A stretch of 7,909 bases of DNA from DASYSA01 sp036003885 (GTDB taxonomy: Bacteria > Acidobacteriota > Blastocatellia > UBA7656), in assembly GCA_036003885.1 (NCBI GenBank), contig DASYSA010000424.1, positions 1 to 7,909 on the forward strand, given 5' to 3'. The position numbers and the translations under genes are program-made. Positions 1-6,295 of the stretch are shown piece by piece. How positions within the stretch are numbered: the stretch's first letter is position 1; each line of letters begins with the position of its first letter. The notes under the pieces are model-generated. The model searched no databases. It worked only from the letters and a program-made list of their open reading frames with translations, and had not been told where the DNA came from.

Positions 1-635
1 CCGCCAAAGAAAACGCGGTCTCCTGCAACGGCCGGCGACTGAGGCCACGTTAACTTACTCTCCGAGTTCCCACTAGCGAACGTCCAGTTGACTTTGCCGC
101 TCTCTGCGTTCAGCGAAACCAGTTCGTCGCCAAAAGTCACACCGAAAATGTTACTGCCAATTCTTACGATATCAGTCGGCAAGCCGATGCTATTGCGCGC
201 CCCCTTCGTGATCGGATATTTCCAACGTACTTTGCCAGTAGCTATCTGAAAGTCGTAGATGTGTCCGATCCCCCCGCCGTCGGTTCCGGTAATGACATGA
301 TCATTGACGACGAGCGGGCTGCCGTGAAAGCTGGCCTGATTGCCATCCTGACCGATGTCATAGCTCCAACGCACCTGTCCTGTCTGTCGATCCAGCGCAA
401 AGAAAGTACCGACACACGAGCCAATGAGCACTACGTCTCCCACGACCGTGGGTGGCGCGTAGACTCAGCCATCGGTGTTGTACTGCCATAGGATCTTTCC
501 TTCAGCGGTGGTACTGGCCGTGTTTCGCGCGGTGAGATTGTTCGGCTGTTTGTTCTGCGCCAACAAGATGGGTGACACGGCTGCAAGAACTACAATCAGC
601 GCCGGGATGACGATTTGCTTTGTCTGCTTATACAT
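1..635 (-). CDS. Exported PQQ-type beta-propeller protein, probable selenoprotein (in-frame UGA at codon 57), partial
   Basis: Start ATG at 635..633, preceded by an AAGGGG ribosome-binding site (649..644) with 8-nt spacing. Residues 1-26 are a signal peptide (basic start, hydrophobic PALIVVLAAVSPILLA, likely cut after LLA). The rest is a PQQ/quinoprotein-like propeller: repeated blades such as FALDRQTGQVRWSYD, ATGKVRWKYP and LNAESGKVNWTF, with 'SPLVVNDHVITGTDGG' and 'SPAVAGDRVFFGG' strands between. Codon 57 (467..465) is TGA, yet the same frame continues with good propeller sequence for about 154 more codons to the window edge, where the gene is cut. A SECIS-like hairpin follows the TGA, so I read it as selenocysteine. 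Cys74 (GSCVG) lies 17 residues on and could be a redox partner; that is a guess. Such propellers are exported proteins, either dehydrogenases or BamB-like scaffolds. The catalytic role is not readable from this part. A nonsense-mutated pseudogene is the alternative. Confidence 0.72.
431..462 (-). promoter_or_regulatory. Candidate bacterial SECIS hairpin of the beta-propeller gene
   Basis: On the coding strand, just after the TGA at 467..465, CTACG (462..458) pairs with CGTAG (435..431) and CCCAC (452..448) with GTGGG (443..439). An internal loop (CGCCA/AGA) separates the two stems. The apical loop is GGTC (447..444), with G in both of its first two positions. Seventeen nt separate the TGA from the loop. 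From memory, bacterial SECIS models want a short apical loop with a G in its first two positions, at about 16-37 nt from UGA, and this fits. No folding energy was calculated. Confidence 0.6.
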
Positions 636-643
636 TGCAATTT

Positions 644-649
644 CCCCTT
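644..649 (-). promoter_or_regulatory. Ribosome-binding site of the beta-propeller gene
   Basis: AAGGGG on the minus strand, 8 nt before the ATG at 635..633. It fixes the start that yields a complete signal peptide. Confidence 0.6.
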
Positions 650-727
650 CGTACTCAAACTCGATGATTAGTCATTGCGGTAATCCTATCTGGTCACGGG
701 ATCAGAAGTCCTCATGGCATTGCAAGA

Positions 728-760
728 AATTGTCCCGAATTGTCCCCACTGTTGGGACAA
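728..760. promoter_or_regulatory. Operator-like cluster: tandem AATTGTCCC repeats plus an inverted copy
   Basis: AATTGTCCC occurs at 728-736 and again at 738-746, a 10-bp period. GGGACAA at 754-760 is the inverted copy of TTGTCCC, leaving a 7-bp gap to the second repeat. The cluster lies in the 185-bp gap between the divergent propeller and kinase genes, about 53-85 bp upstream of the TATAAT box of the kinase. Tandem sites at about one helical turn are typical of OmpR/PhoB-family regulators, so autoregulation by the response regulator encoded just downstream is a reasonable inference. It is not shown. Confidence 0.45.
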
Positions 761-812
761 CTTTTTACAAACACATTGAGGTTGGCATCGGTCTTCGCGG
801 CGGGCTCAGATG

Positions 813-818
813 TATAAT
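813..818 (+). promoter_or_regulatory. Perfect TATAAT -10 box close to the kinase start
   Basis: TATAAT lies 8 nt before the ATG at 827. Transcription from it would begin at about 825, leaving almost no leader. No good -35 sits 16-18 bp upstream; TTGGCA at 782-787 is 25 bp away, too far. The absence of any Shine-Dalgarno sequence upstream agrees with a leaderless mRNA starting at ATG 827. Confidence 0.4.
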
Positions 819-826
819 GCGTGGGC

Positions 827-2569
827 ATGATCCGTTGGCGATGCCCTAATTTGTCTCATCGCACCGGCCTGATCGTTCTGGCGGTGCTGGCAGTTCTGTT
901 GCCCGGCCTGCTGTTCTCAATCGTTCAATACCGCTCGCTCGCGGATCTTGAGAGCAAGACCAGGGTGGCAGTTCAGGAGAGTCTGCGCCAGACGTTGCAG
1001 GGCGTTTCAGTACGAACGAAGGAAAAGCTGGAAGCTCTCGCCGTTGAAGCACTTGGCCACATTGGAGCCGCTAAGATGGAACAGGAGAAGCTCGATGACA
1101 TCGAACTCCGTCTGAATGACATCAAGCAGTCACATCCTGAAATCAATCTGGCTTTCGTCGTGGTTCACTGTCCTTGCGAGAAGAGACAATTTGCGGTTTT
1201 TGCATTCGAGGGGGGCGTTGATCGCGTCACACCGGAACAATTCAAAGCGAGCACCGAAGCGCGGACTGCCATTGACACATTCAATAATGCGTCACTGCTG
1301 CACGCTTCGACCCAGATAGCACAGGGCGCACTTTTTGAACAATCTTCCTGTGCTCTATTTCCGAATAGCGGTGATGCTGCACAACTTTTTGTTTTCCTGC
1401 CGTTGCTCTCAACCGATGGAAAAGGTCAGATTGGTTTCGCAGGGTTTACGCTCAGGAGTAGTTTCTTAAAAGAGCAACTGCTGCCGCAGACAATTCGTGA
1501 AGTCCTGAATAATGCTGACACGGGCCGAAGCGAGTCAGGAGCAGTGATCACGGTTCTGGATGAAAACCAAGGCGAGGTATATGCCAGCCGGAGCGGGCGG
1601 AGATCCCACGAAATCAGCCTACCTTTCAGTCCAGTACTTCGCCAGTGGAAGCTCGACATTGGCTACCCCGACACGACCGTTGCCGCGCTGGCGCGCAGTC
1701 AGTTCCGGCAGAATCTGGCTTTTACTCTTCTGGCGCTTGCGCTGCTGACCCTCGGCCTCGCTCTGATGCTTCGCGCGACTCGCCGCGAGTTGAAACTGGT
1801 CGAAGCCAAAGGGACCTTCGTCTCCAACGTCTCGCATGAGCTCAAGACGCCTCTTGCGCTGATCCGGCTATTTGGCGAGACGCTCGAGATGGGACGGGTA
1901 AACAACAAGGAAGAGATGCGTGAATACGGCCGGATCATCAGCCGCGAAAGCAGCCGTCTCACCCATCTCATCAACAATATCCTCGACTTCTCTCGCATTG
2001 AAGCAGGCCGGCGTAAATATCGGTTTGTGGAAACGGATATCAATCAAATGATTGAGGAGGTGCTTCAGAGTTGCGAATACCAGTTGAAGAACGCGGGCTT
2101 TGAAGTCACGAAAGAGACTCAGCCTGGTCTTCCACCGGTACCTCTTGACCGCGAAGCGATGGCACAAGCGATACTCAACCTGCTCAATAATGCGATCAAG
2201 TATTCCGCCGACGTGAAACGGATTGAAGTCAGCGCGCAGCAGCGGGGGCATCAACTCGCCATAGAAGTCACTGATTACGGCATCGGCATTCCACGATCCG
2301 AACAGCGTAAAATCTTTGAGAAGTTCTACCGGGTCAGCACCGGGCTGGTTCACGATACTAGGGGCAGCGGTCTTGGACTGGCGATTGTCAGACACATAAT
2401 TGACGCGCATCGCGGAGAGATTATTGTCGAGAGCGCTCCAGGCAAAGGGAGCCGGTTCACCATTCTTCTGCCGATCGAGAAGGCGGAAGGCGTCGTTGTG
2501 ACAGAGTCATACAGAACTGATGCAGCAAGCACAGGAGGATACGGTATTGCCGAAAATCCTCATCATTGA
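827..2569 (+). CDS. Membrane sensor histidine kinase of a two-component system
   Basis: Senses a signal outside the membrane, autophosphorylates and passes the phosphate to the regulator encoded next. Counting from an in-frame GTG at 821: TM1 at about 17-34, an extracytoplasmic sensor region at about 35-295 with no family I recognise (Cys117, Cys119 and Cys177 are notable), and TM2 at about 298-317. Then come a HisKA domain with phospho-acceptor His339 (VSHELKTP) and a HATPase_c domain with N box NLLNNAIKYS (453-462), G1 DYGIGI (485-490), F box FEKFYRV (499-505) and G2 GSGLGLAIV (515-523). All catalytic boxes look intact. There is no HAMP or PAS domain; H-box dimerisation follows TM2 directly. 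I prefer ATG 827 over GTG 821 because no ribosome-binding site precedes either and the TATAAT box at 813 suggests a leaderless transcript. The 3' end overlaps the regulator gene. Confidence 0.93.
   Translation: MIRWRCPNLSHRTGLIVLAVLAVLLPGLLFSIVQYRSLADLESKTRVAVQESLRQTLQGVSVRTKEKLEALAVEALGHIGAAKMEQEKLDDIELRLNDIKQSHPEINLAFVVVHCPCEKRQFAVFAFEGGVDRVTPEQFKASTEARTAIDTFNNASLLHASTQIAQGALFEQSSCALFPNSGDAAQLFVFLPLLSTDGKGQIGFAGFTLRSSFLKEQLLPQTIREVLNNADTGRSESGAVITVLDENQGEVYASRSGRRSHEISLPFSPVLRQWKLDIGYPDTTVAALARSQFRQNLAFTLLALALLTLGLALMLRATRRELKLVEAKGTFVSNVSHELKTPLALIRLFGETLEMGRVNNKEEMREYGRIISRESSRLTHLINNILDFSRIEAGRRKYRFVETDINQMIEEVLQSCEYQLKNAGFEVTKETQPGLPPVPLDREAMAQAILNLLNNAIKYSADVKRIEVSAQQRGHQLAIEVTDYGIGIPRSEQRKIFEKFYRVSTGLVHDTRGSGLGLAIVRHIIDAHRGEIIVESAPGKGSRFTILLPIEKAEGVVVTESYRTDAASTGGYGIAENPHH
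2533..2538 (+). promoter_or_regulatory. Strong Shine-Dalgarno (AGGAGG) deciding a TTG start
   Basis: AGGAGG lies inside the 3' end of the kinase gene, exactly 8 nt before TTG 2547. The in-frame ATG at 2520 lies upstream of this site and would add nine atypical residues. The TTG start gives the usual receiver opening (M)PKILIIEDE. Confidence 0.8.
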
Positions 2570-3227
2570 AGACGAACCGGACATGGTGCTGGGGTTGCGC
2601 AAGAACCTCGAGTGGGACGGTTTTGAAGTCGTCGCAGCCAGCGACGGTGAAGCGGGACTGACTTGTGCGGTGGCTGAGAGCCCCGATCTGATCTTGCTCG
2701 ACATAATGCTGCCCAAGCTGAGCGGACTCGATGTCTGCCGCCAGTTGCGCAATAACGGCGTGAGCACCCCAATCATCATGCTGACGGCGCGCGGACAGGA
2801 GATTGATAAGGTACTCGGTCTGGAGATAGGCGCGGACGACTATGTGACCAAGCCATTCAGCATCCGCGAGCTGCTCGCGCGTGTGCGCGCGATTCTCCGC
2901 CGCGCATCAAGACAAAGCGCTCAACCTGATCTTTATCGGTTCGCCGATGTCGAACTGAACTTTGGCAAGCATCTGGCGCAGAAGCGGGGACAACCCTTGG
3001 ATCTCTCGCCACGAGAATTCGGAATGCTGAAATACTTCGTTCAGCACCTCGGCGAAACTGTTACGCGCGACCAACTACTCGATGAAGTCTGGGGCTATGA
3101 CAATTTCCCACTCACTCGTACTGTGGACAATCACATCGCTCGGCTCCGCCAGAAGATCGAGGAGAACCCGGCTGAGCCGCAGCACATCATCACCGTACAT
3201 CGCATGGGTTACAAGTTCCTTGGATGA
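2547..3227 (+). CDS. OmpR/PhoB-family response regulator
   Basis: A 226-aa DNA-binding regulator, the normal length for the family. The receiver domain is about residues 2-115: acidic pocket Glu8/Asp9, phospho-acceptor Asp52 (LLDIMLP), Thr80 (MLTARG) and Lys102 (VTKPF). The C-terminal winged helix is about 128-226, with SPREFGMLKYF, the recognition region around RTVDNHIARLRQKIE, and the closing HRMGYKFLG wing. The start is TTG 2547, set by an AGGAGG site 8 nt upstream. The gene overlaps the kinase by 23 bases, so the two are probably translationally coupled and cognate. The target genes are unknown; the tandem TTGTCCC repeats upstream of the kinase are a candidate site. Nothing in the protein tells PhoB from other OmpR-type regulators. 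Confidence 0.93.
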   Translation: MPKILIIEDEPDMVLGLRKNLEWDGFEVVAASDGEAGLTCAVAESPDLILLDIMLPKLSGLDVCRQLRNNGVSTPIIMLTARGQEIDKVLGLEIGADDYVTKPFSIRELLARVRAILRRASRQSAQPDLYRFADVELNFGKHLAQKRGQPLDLSPREFGMLKYFVQHLGETVTRDQLLDEVWGYDNFPLTRTVDNHIARLRQKIEENPAEPQHIITVHRMGYKFLG

Positions 3228-3240
3228 CGCCAAGCCTACT

Positions 3241-3272
3241 TCGAAACCACAATGTCTTTTTCGTGGTTTCGA
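3241..3272. terminator. Perfect 10-bp hairpin after the response regulator (possible terminator)
   Basis: TCGAAACCAC (3241-3250) is the exact reverse complement of GTGGTTTCGA (3263-3272), with a 12-nt T-rich loop. It begins 13 nt after the regulator stop and lies between convergent transcription units. Neither strand has a T-run directly after the stem, so it is a weak intrinsic terminator at best. It may instead stabilise mRNA 3' ends. Confidence 0.4.
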
Positions 3273-3319
3273 TTATCGCGAACAGCTCTTTCCTGAATCA
3301 ATGCGTAATTCGTTCTAGT

Positions 3320-3691
3320 TCACATCGGTTTTCGCGCGCGAAAATTAATTCCCAGAGTCCCAAAAGCTGCGGCGCTGGAATGCTGCGCCGCTCCTTCAAA
3401 CACGTCGGTCCGCGAAGTCACCTCGAAACCTTCAAACCGGGCTCCGCTCACAATATCTGCCAGCTCTGCTTCCAGCAGAGCGCCGGCAATTCAGCCAGTC
3501 CATAGAGCAATGTCGCGTTTTGCGCCTTCGGGAACAGGTTTCGTGACCGATAGGTCGCCTATCTGCAAACGGCCTCCGGGTCTGAGCACGCGATAAAGCT
3601 CGCGAAAGACAACGGGTTTGTCGGGAATAATGGTTCCACTGAAGACGGACAGAAAGGTCAGGGCCGACTGTATGCTTGTCCCTTTCGCCAA
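3320..3691 (-). pseudogene. C-terminal remnant of an ArsM/UbiE-like SAM methyltransferase with in-frame UGA at a Cys position
   Basis: The frame reads PDKPVVFRELYRVLRPGGRLQIGDL, the typical post-motif region of class I methyltransferases. It continues through KRDIALWTG, then TGA (3493..3491), then IAGALLEAELADI and a family-like end (GTLGINFRARKPM) before a TGA stop at 3322..3320. The 56 codons after the first TGA are in the same frame with no other stop. In related methyltransferases I expect Cys in WTG-C-IAGA, comparable to the conserved C-terminal cysteine of ArsM arsenite methyltransferases, so TGA replaces Cys. A strong SECIS-like hairpin follows. The SAM-binding N-terminal half (motif I) is absent: similarity begins near 3645, and upstream lies the 3' end of the phnE-type permease gene. 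I therefore call it a 5'-truncated remnant of a selenoprotein gene. The nominal TTG at 3691 is probably not a real start. Confidence 0.7.
3459..3487 (-). promoter_or_regulatory. Candidate bacterial SECIS hairpin of the methyltransferase remnant
   Basis: On the coding strand, GCTCTGC (3481..3475) pairs perfectly with GCAGAGC (3469..3463) around the 5-nt loop TGGAA (3474..3470). Below it, GCC (3487..3485) pairs with GGC (3461..3459) across an internal loop. The loop begins 16 nt after the TGA and has G in its second position. This matches the bacterial SECIS pattern as I know it. The hairpin overlaps codons for AGALLEAEL, so part of the pairing could come from codon choice. Confidence 0.62.
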
Positions 3692-5472
3692 CTCATATAG
3701 TTTTGGATGATTAGCTTTGAGATTGTAGAAGAAAGCGCCCCAGATTGACCATGCAATCTATGGCTGATCCAGTCCGTAGTTATGACCAGGATGTAAACGA
3801 GAAGTATGAGTGTCGCAAGGTTGGAATAGAACCCGAGTTGAACGCTATTGTAAATAATCTGCCCCAGGCCTCCACCTCCAATCAGTCCCAGGATCGTTGA
3901 AACACGTAGATTCGTCTCCCACCGCAAGACTGTGTAGCTCACTAGTGTTGGGCGCGCCTGCGGCCAAATGGCCCACACTAGAACTTGCAAAGGCCGCCCA
4001 CCTATCGCGCGCATGGCCTCGATGGGGCGCACAGGGACTTCTTCGAGTGTCTCGGCGTAGAGTTTTCCCAGCACGCCGCCGGTGTGTAGTCCAATCGCAA
4101 GAGTTCCGGCAAACGGCCCCAGACCTACCGCCAGGATGCATACCAGCACCCAAACGAGTTCCGGTACTGATCGAAGGCCGTTGAGTAGGAGACGTGTGAG
4201 GGTGTAAACGATTCGGCGCGTTGTTCGGTTTATCCAGGAATGCTTGCCGGCCGCATCGCCATCATTCAGGATAATCGTCGAAGTCGCCGGGAGCGCTAGC
4301 ACCGCGGCGATAATAATGCCAATCAGCGTGCCCATCACTGCTATGGCTATGGTCTGAATTAAGGGCAGCACCAGCGAGCGCAGAAACTCTACCTCAAAGT
4401 TGGGCGGAAACATCCTTGCCGCAAATCGACCCATTCGTGCAATCGCCCCAGAATCGGCAAGCGTACCATTCAAGAGTCCGGTGAAATAAAAGCTCAAACC
4501 GATCGCCAGGACGATCGCAGAGACGCCAATTTGTTTTCCGGAAATATACCGCCGCTGCATCCCGTTTGAACTGAAGAATGTTCGCGGCCCGTCTCTCCCA
4601 GCATTAGGTTGCAGCCGCCGGCGCAGCGTTCTACTTACGCTGTCTGTTACAGCAACCATTGCTATGAGAGTTAACAGCAACGTGAGCACTTGCCCATATT
4701 CGAATAATCGCATGGAGACATTGATCTCATAGCCAATGCCGCCGGCTCCGATGAAACCAAGCACCGATGCGGCGCGCAGACAACACTCGAATGAATAGAG
4801 CGTATAGGCGGTGACGGTTGAGGCAGCCTGAGGCCAGATTGCTCGCAGAAATACTTGTATCCGCGTTGCACCGGATGCGTGTAAGGCCTCAATCGCAGAG
4901 GGATCCACGTCCTCGAACAAGTGCGCGTATACTCGACCGAGTACACCGGCGTAGCTGACGGAAAGCGCCAGAGTGCCCGCCAATGGCCCAAGCCCGACCG
5001 CGACCACGAACAGCAGAGCCCACAAGAGATCAGGGACTGCGCGAAAAAATCCCAACACCGCGCGCGCTAGCCGGCTGATCGTTGATTGAACAAGTCTCCT
5101 TATTCCTGGAGGCTCGCCCGCAAGCATCACGCCACGCTCCCACAGAATGGGTGTGCCTAAAAAACCTAGTAGCAGGCCCAGCCCGACAGAAAGAGACGTG
5201 CTGGCGACGGCGATCGCGAGTGTCTGCCCAGCAGCAACCGCAACGACTCTAAGAAACTGAAGTGATATGTCAGGAGGGAACATGTTACGAATGAAATTCC
5301 CTACGGACACCACTCCGGCAGGATCAACGAGCGATGTGGGGCGAATCTCGGCGAAACGCCAGCAAAAAATGACCAGGGCGACGAGCGAACCTGCGACGGC
5401 CAGGCGTCTGAGCGTCCAACCTTTGTATTCTGATGAATAGTATTCGTGGCTAACGCCCGCAGGTTTGCTCAC
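3658..5472 (-). CDS. phnE: Tandem-fused phosphonate-type ABC transporter permease (PhnE-PhnE)
   Basis: Forms the membrane channel of the importer encoded by this operon. From GTG 5472 the protein is 604 aa, about twice a normal PhnE. Two homologous permease units lie at about residues 72-282 and 362-573. Each opens with a matching stretch (NMFPPDISLQFLR; RMFPPNFEVEFLR) and has its own 'GLGPLAGTLA / GLGPFAGTLA' segment and EAA loop (EALHASGATRIQVFLRAIWPQ at about 195-215; EAMRAIGGRPLQVLVWAIWPQ at about 485-505). A charged linker (about 284-310) joins them. The EAA loops contact PhnC, so one polypeptide may supply both sites. GTG 5472 overlaps phnC by 23 bases; the frame is open to ATG 5586 and TTG 5628, but these sit deep inside phnC. 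The last about 28 residues look unlike PhnE and run into the methyltransferase remnant, so the C-terminus may be an added tail. Confidence 0.88.
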   Translation of the reverse strand: MSKPAGVSHEYYSSEYKGWTLRRLAVAGSLVALVIFCWRFAEIRPTSLVDPAGVVSVGNFIRNMFPPDISLQFLRVVAVAAGQTLAIAVASTSLSVGLGLLLGFLGTPILWERGVMLAGEPPGIRRLVQSTISRLARAVLGFFRAVPDLLWALLFVVAVGLGPLAGTLALSVSYAGVLGRVYAHLFEDVDPSAIEALHASGATRIQVFLRAIWPQAASTVTAYTLYSFECCLRAASVLGFIGAGGIGYEINVSMRLFEYGQVLTLLLTLIAMVAVTDSVSRTLRRRLQPNAGRDGPRTFFSSNGMQRRYISGKQIGVSAIVLAIGLSFYFTGLLNGTLADSGAIARMGRFAARMFPPNFEVEFLRSLVLPLIQTIAIAVMGTLIGIIIAAVLALPATSTIILNDGDAAGKHSWINRTTRRIVYTLTRLLLNGLRSVPELVWVLVCILAVGLGPFAGTLAIGLHTGGVLGKLYAETLEEVPVRPIEAMRAIGGRPLQVLVWAIWPQARPTLVSYTVLRWETNLRVSTILGLIGGGGLGQIIYNSVQLGFYSNLATLILLVYILVITTDWISHRLHGQSGALSSTISKLIIQNYMSWRKGQAYSRP

Positions 5473-6295
5473 AACTCGCACCACTCTTGCCGATCGCCGG
5501 CGAGGGATCAACTTCACAGGCGACGGACCCCTGCTGAGTTGTGTTAGCAACGTAGAGACCTTCAAGAGCTTCTCGAGTGACTTCATCGCGAGACATGTCA
5601 AATGCGATGCCTCCCTCGCGTAGAGCAACTATTCGCGGGAAGTAACGCAATGCCATTTCACGGTCGTGAAGCGTTACGATTAACGTTCGCTTTCGGTCCT
5701 GTGCGAGGGTTAAGAGGAGAGAAGCTATTGATTCGGTCAAAGCAGGATCAAGCGAAGCGAATGGCTCATCAGCAAGTATCACATCCGGGTCCTGCACGAG
5801 TACTCGAGCAATAGAAAGCCGTTGCTGTTGTCCTCCTGACAGCTCATCGGCGCGAGCGCGATATTTGTCAGCAAGACCCACCATCTCAAGCGCTGCCATC
5901 GCTTGTTCGGCCTCCTGTTTGCTCGGGCGAAACGTACTTCTAATAGTATGTAGAAGCGACCATCTTCCGAGATTACCGCACAAGGTGTTCTCAAGAGAGG
6001 TGAGCGATGGCACTAGATGATGCTGTTGGTAGATTGTGCCAATCCGTCTACGCATGCCTCGAAGCTCGCGGGCGGACATCTTAAGGACATCTTCGCCAGC
6101 GAATGCCAGGCTGCCGGAGGTTGCCAGCAGGGTCGCATTAAGGAGTCGAAACAACGTGGTCTTGCCGGCCCCCGAAGGCCCAAGCAAAGCCATCTGCTCG
6201 CGTTCGACTACACAAAAGCTTACGCCGCTGATCGAGGATACTGGTCCATGGCGAGTAGGATATACCTTGCTTACGTCTTGGAGTCGGTAGATCAT
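5450..6295 (-). CDS. phnC: Phosphonate-type ABC transporter ATP-binding protein
   Basis: Cytoplasmic ATPase that powers the PhnE permease. All motifs of an active ABC ATPase are present: Walker A GPSGAGKTT (39-47), Q-loop YQQ (89-91), signature LSGGQQQR (152-159), Walker B DVILADEP (171-178, Glu177) and H-loop His210 (TLHD). The Q-loop region 'IYQQHHLVPSLTSLENTLCGNLGRWS' is typical of the PhnC subfamily. Length 281 aa; the last about 30 residues, after LEGLYVAN, have no motif I know and are rich in Ser, Cys and Gly. The ATG overlaps the phnD stop in an ATGA junction, a classic coupling arrangement, and the 3' end overlaps phnE. The gene ends in TAG. Confidence 0.93.
   Translation of the reverse strand: MIYRLQDVSKVYPTRHGPVSSISGVSFCVVEREQMALLGPSGAGKTTLFRLLNATLLATSGSLAFAGEDVLKMSARELRGMRRRIGTIYQQHHLVPSLTSLENTLCGNLGRWSLLHTIRSTFRPSKQEAEQAMAALEMVGLADKYRARADELSGGQQQRLSIARVLVQDPDVILADEPFASLDPALTESIASLLLTLAQDRKRTLIVTLHDREMALRYFPRIVALREGGIAFDMSRDEVTREALEGLYVANTTQQGSVACEVDPSPAIGKSGASCEQTCGR

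Noticed and set aside
782..818. TTGGCA and TATAAT as a classic -35/-10 pair for the kinase
   Set aside because: The spacer is 25 bp, too long for a sigma-70-type promoter. Only the -10 is kept.
475..849. 124-codon open frame on the plus strand across the intergenic region
   Set aside because: It runs antisense to the propeller signal peptide and through the operator region, with no ribosome-binding site or recognisable motif.
1868..2410. 180-codon open frame antisense to the kinase
   Set aside because: Shadow of the conserved HisKA/HATPase region on the plus strand.
3329..3344. 16-nt perfect palindrome TTTTCGCGCGCGAAAA
   Set aside because: It lies in the methyltransferase C-terminal codons (Asn-Phe-Arg-Ala-Arg-Lys) and is well explained by Arg/Ala codons; no sign of a site function.
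3491..3760. General UGA reassignment (for example UGA as Trp or Gly) to explain both in-frame TGAs
   Set aside because: The kinase, regulator, phnD and phnE all end in TGA at family-appropriate or natural positions, so TGA works as stop in this genome.
5473..5628. Longer PhnE N-terminus from TTG 5628 or ATG 5586
   Set aside because: These codons overlap the conserved end of phnC and encode an Arg/Ser-rich stretch unlike PhnE; GTG 5472 near the phnC stop is more economical, though its ribosome-binding site is weak.
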